DNA of 64,000 bases from an uncultured Acholeplasma sp. (GTDB taxonomy: Bacteria; Bacillota_I; Bacilli_A; Acholeplasmatales; Acholeplasmataceae), in contig CALGYU010000019.1 of assembly GCA_937934685.1 (NCBI GenBank), forward strand, positions 1 through 64,000, given 5' to 3'. Below are positions 8,861-17,862 of the stretch, piece by piece (position 1 is the first letter of the stretch; the number at the start of each line of letters is the position of its first letter). The translations under genes and the position numbers were made by a program. The notes beneath the pieces were generated by a model. The model worked only from the letters and a program-made list of their open reading frames with translations. It did no database searches and was not told where the DNA came from.

Positions 8861-9193
8861 ATGAGCGAAAAAGAAAAATTTATACAAATGCTTCAAAATG
8901 ATAAAAATCTAGAAGAATATCAGCGATTAGAAACTTTAATCAATGAAAATAAAACCATTAAAAGTACGATGATTCAACTTAAAAACATTCAGAAGCAAAT
9001 GATTAATGCCAATAAAATAGAAAAAACCAATGCGTATTTACAATTGGAGGCAGACTACCAAAAAATGTTATCCGAAATTACCGAATATCCTTTGATGGAG
9101 CAATACCTAGAACTACAAAAATACTTTAATGAAATTTTGAAAGAAACAGCTGAAATTATAGAAAACTCTTTAAATAATGACAATGAACTATAA
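8861..9193 (+). CDS. YlbF/YmcA (Ric) family protein
   Basis: A small all-helical protein of 110 residues with the YlbF/YmcA family layout: a Leu-rich N-terminal helix, the central IKSTMIQLKNIQKQMINA segment (about residues 28-45) and the EYPLMEQYLELQ motif (about 78-89). In Bacillus, YlbF, YmcA and YaaT form the RicAFT complex that assists RNase Y in mRNA maturation. Here the gene sits two genes after rny. The frame begins at a GTG at 8849 overlapping ymdB, but the ATG at 8861 is the more plausible start. Whether it is the YlbF or YmcA member cannot be settled by eye. C-terminal cysteines of the Bacillus proteins are not seen. Confidence 0.75.
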   Translation: MSEKEKFIQMLQNDKNLEEYQRLETLINENKTIKSTMIQLKNIQKQMINANKIEKTNAYLQLEADYQKMLSEITEYPLMEQYLELQKYFNEILKETAEIIENSLNNDNEL

Positions 9194-9287
9194 ACTCATG
9201 TCAATAGGGATTAAAAAACTTGAAAAAATGATTAAAAAATTATAAGATAAAGTTAATAAAAAGAGAATTAGGAATGGGGGCTTCAAA

Positions 9288-11078
9288 ATGGCAGTATTTG
9301 ACAAGAACACGCAATTAACCGTTGGGAACCAAACATATTTTGTAAATGATTTAGCACAAAAATTATCTAATGTTCCTAGCAAACAAGTAGTAAATGTTTT
9401 CAAAGAGGTAGGAATTAATCTTCCAAGAAAAATACGTATGGGTATTTTACGTAGACTTCTACGTCCATATGTTGAACAAACAAGAAAAGAAAAAGAAAGT
9501 ATAGCAGATGAATTTAGCTATCGATTATCTCAATTTGAAAGTTTTACTGATTCACAATTAGTGAATTTGCTAGAAGTTTATAAAGATGATAAGTTAGTGC
9601 AAGATTATTACTATAATTTTTGGTTAAATATTTTAACATATTTGGTAGAAAAGGGAATTGCAGATGTTGATTTTCAAAAATTAATAAACGTTGTTCAAAC
9701 ACATACTACCGATCAATTAGAAGACAGTAAGACATTCAACCAAGAATTTAATGTTATTTTTTATGATGCCCCAGGTGAAATAGACGGTTTAACACCAGAA
9801 CAGTTCAGACCAGTAACTTATAAGAGTACAACACTAGGAGAACTAAGAGCTATTGGTGATAAATTTAACGCCTCAGTTCCTAAGAGACTTAAAAAACAAG
9901 AATTATTACAAATTGTATTAAAAGAATTAAGTGATCGCGGTGAACACACAGAAGAATTAGAACAAAGACTATCTAAAATGAGTATTCTTCTTTTAGAAAG
10001 ATATGCTAAAGATAATAGTATCAAAGCTTCTACAGAATTAAGAAAAGAAGAAATCATTGAGTACATCCTATCTAACGCTAAAGAAACAAAAGAAGCATAT
10101 TATGTTCCAAGTTCTGCCGCAGTTTATGAAGTAGAACATGAAACAGAAGTTATTGACGAAGAAGTTATTTTAGATGTTGCATTAGAACCAGTAACTTATA
10201 AAGTTCATTATGTTGACTTAAAAGATGTTACAGTGTTAGAAAATGAATTGCTTAAAAAACCAGAAGATCCAATCAAAGAAGGTTATATTTTTGACGGTTG
10301 GTACAAAGATGAAGCGCTAGAAGAATTATGGAACTTCAGTCATGATACAGTGATAGAAGAAATAACACTTTATCCAAAATGGAAAGAAGTAACAGCTGAA
10401 AGTTACAACGTGTATTTCTTAGTAAACGGTGAATTATATAAAGAATACATCGTCACCAAACATGGTCATATCAAAAATCCAGAAGTTATCTTAGGCGAAA
10501 AAGAAGTCTTTGATGGCTGGTATAAAGAAGCAGACCTAGTGAACAAGTGGAATTTTAAAGAAGACGTCATCTTAGAAGAAACTACTTTATATGGAAAAGT
10601 TACGTTAGAAGTTGCTGAAAACATCGTTGAACCTAAAGTTGTTACAACAACTTTAAACCTAGATGCTTTAGTTCAAGAAATTAGAGAATTAAAAGAAGTT
10701 ATCGCGAATAAAGATTTTGGGACAACACAAAAATCAACCTTAAATCAAGTCGCATTAAAACTATTAACTGAAGATGATGACAATCTTTCAGAAGACTTAA
10801 CTTTGAAAGAAGAAAAAGCAGCTAAAGTTGTATCACCTAAAGTTAAAAAGAAAAATCCAATTGTTAAATTCTTCAAAGGATTATTCGCAACAATCCTTAC
10901 ACTTATTATTTTTGCATTAGGATTGTTACTGTTTGTAGGTATTTATGCTGGATTTGATCCAAATAATGCAGTCATTAATGATATCATCCGAGTATTTGAC
11001 CATATTAAAATAGGTGGTATCGGAATTGCTACACACATCCATTGGTTCACTACTTGGCTTACAAACTTATTTAAGTAA
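9288..11078 (+). CDS. Tail-anchored protein with SAP/Rho-N-like helices and two InlB B-repeats
   Basis: A 596-residue multidomain protein with no signal peptide. The N-terminal 150 residues are helical with no recognised family. Two short helix-extended-helix segments resembling SAP or Rho-N modules follow (about 176-214 and 230-261). Two InlB B-type repeats (Listeria-Bacteroides repeat) come next, at about 303-365 and 372-435, each with a YxFDGWYK-type signature (IFDGWYKDEA and VFDGWYKEAD). Near the C-terminus lies one strong transmembrane segment (about 528-552), then about 40 residues ending in an amphipathic tail. A GGGGGC-like ribosome site precedes the ATG. InlB repeats are normally extracellular, so the topology is puzzling. 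Function unknown. Confidence 0.75.
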   Translation: MAVFDKNTQLTVGNQTYFVNDLAQKLSNVPSKQVVNVFKEVGINLPRKIRMGILRRLLRPYVEQTRKEKESIADEFSYRLSQFESFTDSQLVNLLEVYKDDKLVQDYYYNFWLNILTYLVEKGIADVDFQKLINVVQTHTTDQLEDSKTFNQEFNVIFYDAPGEIDGLTPEQFRPVTYKSTTLGELRAIGDKFNASVPKRLKKQELLQIVLKELSDRGEHTEELEQRLSKMSILLLERYAKDNSIKASTELRKEEIIEYILSNAKETKEAYYVPSSAAVYEVEHETEVIDEEVILDVALEPVTYKVHYVDLKDVTVLENELLKKPEDPIKEGYIFDGWYKDEALEELWNFSHDTVIEEITLYPKWKEVTAESYNVYFLVNGELYKEYIVTKHGHIKNPEVILGEKEVFDGWYKEADLVNKWNFKEDVILEETTLYGKVTLEVAENIVEPKVVTTTLNLDALVQEIRELKEVIANKDFGTTQKSTLNQVALKLLTEDDDNLSEDLTLKEEKAAKVVSPKVKKKNPIVKFFKGLFATILTLIIFALGLLLFVGIYAGFDPNNAVINDIIRVFDHIKIGGIGIATHIHWFTTWLTNLFK

Positions 11079-11103
11079 AAAAATAGATATGGGGCGTTAA
11101 AAA

Positions 11104-13629
11104 ATGCCAAAGCATAAAGAATTTACACCTATGATTCAACAATACTTAAAGATTAAAGAAGACTATGCAGATGCAATAGTCTTTTTTAGGCTTGGGGATT
11201 TCTACGAAATGTTTTTTGATGATGCCATTTTAGCTTCTAAAACGCTTGAAATAGTTTTAACCGCAAGAGATGGAGGACAAAAAATACCGATGTGTGGTGT
11301 CCCACACCACTCCGCCTCAATCTATATTCAGAGATTAGTTGAAAAAGGCTTTAAAATAGCTATTGCAGAACAGGTAAGTGAACCCGGCAATGGCTTAGTA
11401 GAAAGAAAAGTAACAAAACTCATCACACCAGGAATGATTATTGAAGATGGTATGTTAGATGAAAAGAAAAATAACTTCATTGCAACACTTGCCTTAAAAG
11501 AACATGGATACATGATTCCTTATTTTGACATCTCAACAGGTGAGGCGTATTTAATAGATGCTTTAACTAAAAAAGAAGCACTAGATACCATCATTAGTTT
11601 AAGAATCAAGGAAATTGTGTTAGAAAAAATATATGATAAAGAAATTGAAGATTTTATTAAAGAAAATAATTTATCATTATCCTTTTATACCGCAAAAGAT
11701 GATATCATCGAACAAAGTTTATTAAAAAACTTAAGCCACATTGAACAAAAACGTGTTGCAAGTTATTTACTACAATATTTATCAGAAACACAACATCAAC
11801 CATTAAAACACTTTATGCCATTTGAAGTGGTACGAAAAAACGCTCAAATGCATATGGACTATAAAGTACAAAAACATTTAGAAATTAGTGAATCTAATAC
11901 CAATAACCCTAAAACAACCCTTTTATATTGGCTTGATCAAACTCAAACTGCCATGGGGTCAAGAAAATTAAAATATTGGTTAAATCATCCGTTGGTAGAA
12001 GTTAATGAAATCAATGAAAGATTAGACCACATAGAAGGGTTTAAAGCCTATGGGGCCAGATCAGAACTAAAAGAAATTTTAAAATATATATACGATATTA
12101 ACCGCATCGTTGGAAGAATTTCTTTTAACAACGCTAATGCCAAAGATTTAGCTCAACTAAAACAAACGCTTGCCTTAGTTCCTAAATTAAAAGAAATTTT
12201 ATTTAAATATGAATCGATTAAAATCAAAGACTTAGCTCAACGAATTAACAACCATGAGTCTTTACATGAGTTATTAGAAAAAAGCATTGTTGATCAACCA
12301 CCTTTAACCATTAAAGAAGGTAATATGATCAAAGATGGTTTTAATGAAAAACTAGATGAACTCAGAGAGGTCAGTCTTAACGGTAGTGCATGGTTAGATG
12401 ATTTTGAAAAACAAGAAAGAGAAAGAACAGGAATTAGAAACCTACGTATAGGTTATAATCGTGTCTTTGGTTATTTCATAGAAATTTCAAAAGGAAATCT
12501 AGATTTAGTTAAAGATGAATTTGGTTATATAAGAAAACAAACACTTGCAAACAGTGAACGATTTATCGCAGAGCCATTAAAAGAAAAAGAAGATATATTA
12601 TTACACGCTAAAGAACGCTCTATTAACTTAGAATATGAAATATTTACTCAAATCAGAGAAGTCGTTTCTGAGTATATTACATCTTTACAAGAATTAGCTT
12701 CTTTAATCGCAACCATAGATGTCTATTTATCTATGGCCATCGTATCTGATGAATATCGATATGTTAGACCTGTTTTTACTCAAGAGAAAACAGTCTTTAT
12801 TCAAGAAGGTAGACATCCAGTCGTAGAAAGATATGTTGATTTTATTGCTAATGATGTCATGATGAAAGAAAATGAAATATTTTTAATTACAGGCCCTAAT
12901 ATGAGTGGTAAATCCACTTATATGAGAATGTATGCCTTAATTGTCTATATGGCTCAAATCGGTTCCTTTGTGCCCGCAAAAGTTGCAGAACTTCCTATTT
13001 ACGATGCTATTTACACCAGAATAGGATCATCTGATGATATTGCTGGTGGTAAATCAACATTCATGGTTGAAATGGTAGAAAGTAATGAAGCACTCATTCA
13101 CGCAACGAAAGATAGTTTAATTTTATTTGACGAAATTGGTCGTGGAACAGCAACCTATGATGGTATGGCTTTAGCTCAAGGAATGATTGAATATATTCAT
13201 GATAAAATAAAAGCTCAAACCTTTTTTTCAACACACTATCATGAATTAACGTTATTAGAAAAACAGTTAGAAAACTTATCTAATTATCATGTAAGTGCCA
13301 AAGAAGAAAACGATAAAATGATTTTCCTACACAAAGTAAAAAAAGGTGCTTCAGATAAATCATACGGAATTCAAGTAGCTAAATTAGCTCATTTACCACA
13401 AGAGGTCATTAAAAGAAGTCAAGTTATTTTAAAAGAACTTGAAAAAAATAAAGTTGAATTAAAACCCGACTTATTTAATTATCAAGAAAATCAAACAACT
13501 GAAACAATTGAAAACCGCAGTCAAAACCAAGAAGTGATTGAAAATATTTTACAATTAAACATTGATCAAATGACACCACTTGAAGCAATGTTAGAATTAA
13601 AACACATACAAGAAAAAATTAAAAAGTAA
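11104..13629 (+). CDS. mutS: DNA mismatch repair protein MutS
   Basis: Mismatch-recognition ATPase, 841 residues, normal size for MutS1. The mismatch-binding domain contains the Phe-x-Glu motif within GDFYEMFFDDA (about residue 30). The connector, lever and clamp domains follow, then the ABC-type ATPase with Walker A TGPNMSGKSTYMR (about residue 596), Walker B LILFDEIGRGT (about 677) and STHYHELT (about 711). A short gap of 12 bases separates it from mutL. The GGGGCG-like ribosome site lies close upstream of the ATG. No strong promoter is visible upstream, so it may be transcribed with the preceding gene. Identification is firm. Confidence 0.97.
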   Translation: MPKHKEFTPMIQQYLKIKEDYADAIVFFRLGDFYEMFFDDAILASKTLEIVLTARDGGQKIPMCGVPHHSASIYIQRLVEKGFKIAIAEQVSEPGNGLVERKVTKLITPGMIIEDGMLDEKKNNFIATLALKEHGYMIPYFDISTGEAYLIDALTKKEALDTIISLRIKEIVLEKIYDKEIEDFIKENNLSLSFYTAKDDIIEQSLLKNLSHIEQKRVASYLLQYLSETQHQPLKHFMPFEVVRKNAQMHMDYKVQKHLEISESNTNNPKTTLLYWLDQTQTAMGSRKLKYWLNHPLVEVNEINERLDHIEGFKAYGARSELKEILKYIYDINRIVGRISFNNANAKDLAQLKQTLALVPKLKEILFKYESIKIKDLAQRINNHESLHELLEKSIVDQPPLTIKEGNMIKDGFNEKLDELREVSLNGSAWLDDFEKQERERTGIRNLRIGYNRVFGYFIEISKGNLDLVKDEFGYIRKQTLANSERFIAEPLKEKEDILLHAKERSINLEYEIFTQIREVVSEYITSLQELASLIATIDVYLSMAIVSDEYRYVRPVFTQEKTVFIQEGRHPVVERYVDFIANDVMMKENEIFLITGPNMSGKSTYMRMYALIVYMAQIGSFVPAKVAELPIYDAIYTRIGSSDDIAGGKSTFMVEMVESNEALIHATKDSLILFDEIGRGTATYDGMALAQGMIEYIHDKIKAQTFFSTHYHELTLLEKQLENLSNYHVSAKEENDKMIFLHKVKKGASDKSYGIQVAKLAHLPQEVIKRSQVILKELEKNKVELKPDLFNYQENQTTETIENRSQNQEVIENILQLNIDQMTPLEAMLELKHIQEKIKK

Positions 13630-13641
13630 GGATGTGAAATC

Positions 13642-15396
13642 ATGCCCAAAATAAATATTATGGATGCTGCTTTATCCAATATGATTGCAGCAGGGGAAGT
13701 GGTTGAGCGTCCTGCTTCTGTTATTAAGGAGTTGGTTGAAAACTCCTTAGATGCGGATGCTACACAAATTATCATTGAAATTAAAAATATGGGATTAGAT
13801 CTTATTAAAATCACTGATAATGGAACAGGTATGTCAAAAGAAGATGCTAAATTAGCCTTCTTAAGACACGCCACAAGTAAAATTAGTAGTCAATATGATT
13901 TAAACCATATCAAATCACTAGGGTTTAGAGGCGAAGCGTTACCTTCTATTGCCTCAGTTTCAAAAGTAAAACTAGAAACTAAAACTAAAGATCAAGATGG
14001 TTATTTTGTCATGTTTGAAGGTAGTCAGTTAATAGATGAAGGTTTGGCTGCTCTTAATCAAGGAACAATTATTACAGTAACCGATTTGTTTTATAATACT
14101 CCAGCAAGATTTAAGTATTTAAAGTCTGAAATTGCTGAAAAAAATGCCATCATTGAGTTTTTTGATAAACTGGCTTTATCTTACCCAAGTGTTCAATTTA
14201 TCTTAAAAATAGATGATAAAGAAATGAAAAGAACTCTAGGGAATAATGATGTCTTAAGTGTTATGGAAATTATTTATGGTAAACAAGTCACTCAAAATCA
14301 CTATGAATTTGAATTTGAATATCAAAAAAATAAAATCAAAGGTTATCTAATCAATCCTATTCATACCAGATCAAGAAAAAAAGACATTAATTTATTCATC
14401 AATAATCGCTATGTTAAAAACTATTTATTAACTCAAGCAGTCATCGAAGGGTATCATAGTTTTTTAATGACAAATAAATATCCAATCGCCTCTATTTATA
14501 TTACAATTGATCCAAGTTTAATCGATGTGAATGTACATCCTCAAAAAATGGAAATTAAATTAGTTAATGAGCAAGTTTTAAAATATCAAATTGAAGAAAA
14601 AATCAAAGAAACACTAAGAGCCAAACCACTTGAGGTTACGCCTTTATTAAAAGTAGAAAAGCCGGCTAAAGAAACATATTCTTATTCAGAAACTACCATC
14701 TTAAAAGAAGAAACCAGTTTCTTTGATCAACCCTTATTTGAGTTTGCACCTAAGATAGAAGAAAATAAACCTTTAATCCTTCAAGAAGAAAAGGTCTTAA
14801 TTGAAAAGTTAGAGCAACAAGAAAATAATAAGTTGCCTCATTTTGAATACATAGGTACCTTTAGTGGAACCTATCTACTTTTCCAAAACCAAGATGGCTT
14901 ATACTTAATGGATCAACACGCTGCCGCAGAAAGAATTAAGTATGAATATTATTTTGAAAAATTAAGTCATATTAAAACGGAGTTAAAACAATATTTAATT
15001 AAAAGAGAAATCCAACTACCATCTAATGATATTGAAAAAATAAAAACCTATCAAAATGAATTTTTAAAACAAGGGTTTGTTTTTGAAGAAGATAAATTAA
15101 AATTTGTTCCTACATGGGTTAAAGATGAAGATATTGAAGACATCATAGAAAGATTTTTAATCTTACTTGAAGAAAACGGCTCCATTGAAATCATTAAAAT
15201 AAGAGATGATTTAGCTAAAGATTTAAGTTGTAAAAGTGCTATAAAAGCCAATCACCAACTCAATCGCTATGAAATCAGTCAACTCCTTAAAGATTTAAAT
15301 CAAACACAAAATCCATATACATGTCCACACGGAAGACCTGTATGGATTCAATTGACACATCATGAAATAGAAAAATTATTTAAGAGGATTGTATGA
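13642..15396 (+). CDS. mutL: DNA mismatch repair protein MutL
   Basis: GHKL ATPase that links mismatch recognition by MutS to strand incision; 584 residues. The N-terminal ATPase shows AAGEVVERPASVIKELVENS (about 12-31), TDNGTGM (about 56) and SLGFRGEALPSIASV (about 91-105). The C-terminal domain has DQHAAAERIKYE (about 423), which matches the endonuclease DQHA(x)2E(x)4E metal site. This MutL is therefore probably a latent nicking endonuclease, as expected where MutH is absent. GGATGTG precedes the ATG, and the last four bases overlap miaA (ATGA). Identification is firm. Confidence 0.97.
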   Translation: MPKINIMDAALSNMIAAGEVVERPASVIKELVENSLDADATQIIIEIKNMGLDLIKITDNGTGMSKEDAKLAFLRHATSKISSQYDLNHIKSLGFRGEALPSIASVSKVKLETKTKDQDGYFVMFEGSQLIDEGLAALNQGTIITVTDLFYNTPARFKYLKSEIAEKNAIIEFFDKLALSYPSVQFILKIDDKEMKRTLGNNDVLSVMEIIYGKQVTQNHYEFEFEYQKNKIKGYLINPIHTRSRKKDINLFINNRYVKNYLLTQAVIEGYHSFLMTNKYPIASIYITIDPSLIDVNVHPQKMEIKLVNEQVLKYQIEEKIKETLRAKPLEVTPLLKVEKPAKETYSYSETTILKEETSFFDQPLFEFAPKIEENKPLILQEEKVLIEKLEQQENNKLPHFEYIGTFSGTYLLFQNQDGLYLMDQHAAAERIKYEYYFEKLSHIKTELKQYLIKREIQLPSNDIEKIKTYQNEFLKQGFVFEEDKLKFVPTWVKDEDIEDIIERFLILLEENGSIEIIKIRDDLAKDLSCKSAIKANHQLNRYEISQLLKDLNQTQNPYTCPHGRPVWIQLTHHEIEKLFKRIV

Positions 15397-16250
15397 AAAA
15401 AGTTATTGTCATTACAGGGCCAACTGCATCTGGAAAAACCAGTTTATCCATTAAAATAGCTAAGCATTTTAACTTAGAAATCATTAATGGAGATTCTGTA
15501 CAAATCTATAAAGAATACAACATTGGGTCTGCAAAAATAACTAAAGAAGAAATGGAAGGCGTTTCTCATCACCTACTAGATATTAAAGAGCCTGGGGAAC
15601 CTTTTTCTATTTTTGATTATCAAAAAGAGGTTAGAAAAAAAATAGAAACCTTAAAAACCCCTATAATTGTTGGGGGCAGTGGTTTATATATTCAATCGGC
15701 TTTATATGATTATCAATTGCATGAAACACAAACACAAAAACTACCAAGTATTGAACAAATGAAAGAAGCATTAGAAAAACTTGATCCTAAGCTAAATACG
15801 CAAGCATTATCTGAAACAAAGATCATCAATGCGTATCAATCGGCTTTAGCAGGACAAAAACGTTCAGAGAAAACAAACAGCAAAATCCCTATTTATGATT
15901 TATGCATTCTTTATTTAGATATTGATAGAGATATTTTAAAAAAACGTGTAGAAACTAGACTAGATCAAATGCTAGAAAAAGATTTTTTAGACGAAGTTAA
16001 AAAAATCAAACAAATACCAAATGCTAACTTAAATATTATTGGATATCGCCAATTAAGTGATTATTTAGATTATAAAACAGACTTAAAAACCGCAAAACAA
16101 CTTATTGTCACAAAGACTATGCAATTTGCAAAAAGACAAAAAACGTGGGTAAAAAATCAAATGCAAGCTCATTTCCTAAATGCACTAGATACCGATTTAG
16201 AAAAACAAGCCATTGACTTAATTACCAACTTTTTAAAGGAGTCATCATGA
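15393..16250 (+). CDS. miaA: tRNA dimethylallyltransferase
   Basis: Transfers a dimethylallyl group to A37 of tRNAs reading UNN codons; 285 residues. The N-terminal P-loop ITGPTASGKTSLS (about residue 6), the DSVQIYKEYNIGSAK block (about 36-50), HHLLDI (about 62) and VGGSGLYIQSALY (about 92) are all family signatures, as is the C-terminal IIGYRQLSDYL. It overlaps mutL by four bases and aroK by four bases, so it is translationally coupled in a mutS-mutL-miaA-aroK-aroQ run. The prenyl donor would come from the mevalonate pathway encoded at the end of this window. Confidence 0.95.
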   Translation: MKKVIVITGPTASGKTSLSIKIAKHFNLEIINGDSVQIYKEYNIGSAKITKEEMEGVSHHLLDIKEPGEPFSIFDYQKEVRKKIETLKTPIIVGGSGLYIQSALYDYQLHETQTQKLPSIEQMKEALEKLDPKLNTQALSETKIINAYQSALAGQKRSEKTNSKIPIYDLCILYLDIDRDILKKRVETRLDQMLEKDFLDEVKKIKQIPNANLNIIGYRQLSDYLDYKTDLKTAKQLIVTKTMQFAKRQKTWVKNQMQAHFLNALDTDLEKQAIDLITNFLKESS

Positions 16251-16744
16251 GAATATATATCATTGGCATGCCAGGGTCAGGAAAAACAACCATCAGTCAA
16301 TTACTTTCTAAAAAACTTAACTATGATTATCATGATTTAGATAGCGAAATAGAAAAAAACAGTTTGATGTTTATCGATCAAATATTTAGTCAATATGGAG
16401 AAGAAACATTCAGAAGACTAGAAACAGAAGCTTTAGAAAAAACTAAAAATCTTAAACAAACAGTCATTTCTTGCGGTGGTGGAATTGTAACCATAAAAGA
16501 AAATAAAAAACATATGAAAAATGGATATGTGATTTATATAGACACTGATTTAGAGATTATAAAAAAACGATTAGCAGAAGACCAAAGTAGACCATTGTTA
16601 AAAACAAATACGTTAGAAGATATTTATCAAAAAAGATTTTTTAAATATAGAGACTTTGCTCATTGGATTGTTTCAAATAACGAAGAAATCGAAGAAACAA
16701 CTAATCAGATCATCAAACATTTAAAAGAAGGTGATTTATTATGA
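16247..16744 (+). CDS. aroK: Shikimate kinase
   Basis: A 165-residue P-loop kinase with the shikimate kinase layout. It has Walker A IGMPGSGKTTISQLL (about 5-19), the DLDSEIE shikimate-binding motif (about 32-38), FRRLETEAL (about 58), CGGGIV (about 77-82) and RPLL in the lid (about 117). It phosphorylates shikimate at the 3-OH on the way to chorismate. It overlaps miaA and aroQ by four bases each and is therefore translationally coupled to both. Only this and aroQ of the pathway are visible here. Family identity is firm; in a mollicute the physiological use is uncertain. Confidence 0.9.
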   Translation: MRIYIIGMPGSGKTTISQLLSKKLNYDYHDLDSEIEKNSLMFIDQIFSQYGEETFRRLETEALEKTKNLKQTVISCGGGIVTIKENKKHMKNGYVIYIDTDLEIIKKRLAEDQSRPLLKTNTLEDIYQKRFFKYRDFAHWIVSNNEEIEETTNQIIKHLKEGDLL

Positions 16745-17166
16745 AAATATTATCCATTAGTGGACCTAACCTAAATTTACTAGGAAAAAGAGAAGAAAAG
16801 CATTATGGTAAAATGACTTTAGAAGAGTTAAATACTTTACTAGAAAAGCAATTCCCTGAAGTCGAATTCACCTTTTTTCAAAGCAATCACGAAGGTTTAA
16901 TCATCGATATCATTCAAACATATAACAATTATGATGCCATCATGATTAACCCAGCTGCATATACTCATACCTCTATTGGTATTAGAGATGCACTTGATAT
17001 AGCTACTATTCCAAAAGTAGAAATCCATCTAAGTGATATTACCAACAGAGAATCATTTAGAAAAATTAATTACATCAAAGATGTGGTAGATCATAGTTTT
17101 TATGGTGAAAAAGAAGAAAGTTATTTTAAGGCTGTTCGTTTTTTATTGTCAAAACTTAAGAAGTAA
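16741..17166 (+). CDS. aroQ: 3-dehydroquinate dehydratase, type II
   Basis: A 141-residue type II dehydroquinase, which converts 3-dehydroquinate to 3-dehydroshikimate and normally forms dodecamers. Diagnostic pieces are SGPNLNLLGKREEKHYG (about 6-22, including the catalytic Tyr region), FFQSNHEGLIID (about 45-56), INPAAYTHTSIGIRDAL (about 73-89) and PKVEIHLSD (about 95-103). It overlaps aroK by four bases. The efp promoter starts inside its last codons. The aroQ-efp order matches Bacillus-type genomes. Identification is strong. Confidence 0.93.
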   Translation: MKILSISGPNLNLLGKREEKHYGKMTLEELNTLLEKQFPEVEFTFFQSNHEGLIIDIIQTYNNYDAIMINPAAYTHTSIGIRDALDIATIPKVEIHLSDITNRESFRKINYIKDVVDHSFYGEKEESYFKAVRFLLSKLKK

Positions 17167-17174
17167 AGTATAAT
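17146..17174 (+). promoter_or_regulatory. Promoter for efp
   Basis: TTGTCA (17146-17151), inside the 3' end of aroQ, and TATAAT (17169-17174), just after its stop, are separated by 17 bp. This gives efp its own transcript. Confidence 0.75.
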
Positions 17175-17206
17175 AATAATGATTTTAAAATAAAAGGAGT
17201 AAAAAA

Positions 17207-17770
17207 ATGATCAGTGTAAATGATTTTAAAACAGGACAGACTATTCAGTTTGATGGAAATATTTTCCAAGTCATAGAATTTCTACATGTTAAACCAGGAA
17301 AAGGTTCAGCATTTGTTAGAAGCAAACTACGTAACTTAAGAACAGGAAGCGTAATTGACCACACATTTAACGCAGGAACCAAAGTAGAAAAAGCGCAAAT
17401 CGATAAAACCCCGATGCAATATTTATATGCAGCAGGAGATCAATATGTTTTTATGAATACTGAAACATATGAACAAATTGAATTATCCTACAAACAAATT
17501 GAAGAAGAATTAAAATACATGTATGAAGGATTAACTGTCGAAATCATGTTTTTTAACAACTCAGAAGTTCTTGGTGTTTCACTTCCAGAAAAATTAGCTC
17601 TAACAGTTATAGAAACCGTTCCAGGAGTTAAGGGAGACACAAAAACCAACGCAATGAAGGATGCAACCTTAGAAACAGGTACCGTTATTAAAGTACCATT
17701 ATTCATCTCTGAAGGTGAGAAAATCATTGTCAACACAGTTGAAGGAACTTACGTATCAAGAGAAAAATAA
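17207..17770 (+). CDS. efp: Elongation factor P
   Basis: Translation factor that relieves ribosome stalling at polyproline; 187 residues, full length with three beta-barrel domains. The loop bearing the modifiable residue is KPGKGSAF, which places a lysine at position 32. The C-terminal oligonucleotide-binding domain shows the EF-P signature around [17 protein letters not shown] (about 143-159). A clear AAAAGGAG site precedes the ATG, and the gene has its own promoter and a terminator. No modification enzyme for Lys32 is encoded nearby. Confidence 0.97.
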   Translation: MISVNDFKTGQTIQFDGNIFQVIEFLHVKPGKGSAFVRSKLRNLRTGSVIDHTFNAGTKVEKAQIDKTPMQYLYAAGDQYVFMNTETYEQIELSYKQIEEELKYMYEGLTVEIMFFNNSEVLGVSLPEKLALTVIETVPGVKGDTKTNAMKDATLETGTVIKVPLFISEGEKIIVNTVEGTYVSREK

Positions 17771-17782
17771 TAAGAAAAAGAT

Positions 17783-17816
17783 AATAAAAGCCTAAAAATA
17801 GGTTTTTATTTTTTTG
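17783..17816 (+). terminator. efp terminator
   Basis: ATAAAAGCCTA (17783-17793) pairs, with one G-T wobble, with TAGGTTTTTAT (17799-17809) and is followed by a T-tract. Confidence 0.8.
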
Positions 17817-17838
17817 TAACAAATTGAGTCTTAAAATA

Positions 17839-17847
17839 TGCTATAAT
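17839..17847 (+). promoter_or_regulatory. Extended -10 promoter for the RsuA/RluB-type gene
   Basis: TGCTATAAT (17839-17847) lies 16 bases before the chosen start codon; no convincing -35 is seen. The very short leader suggests translation begins close to the transcript end. Confidence 0.55.
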
Positions 17848-17862
17848 ATTAACGGTGATATA

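Noticed and set aside
9183..9245. Tiny 20-codon frame overlapping the end of the YlbF-like gene
   Set aside because: No ribosome site and low-complexity Lys-rich product; most likely chance.
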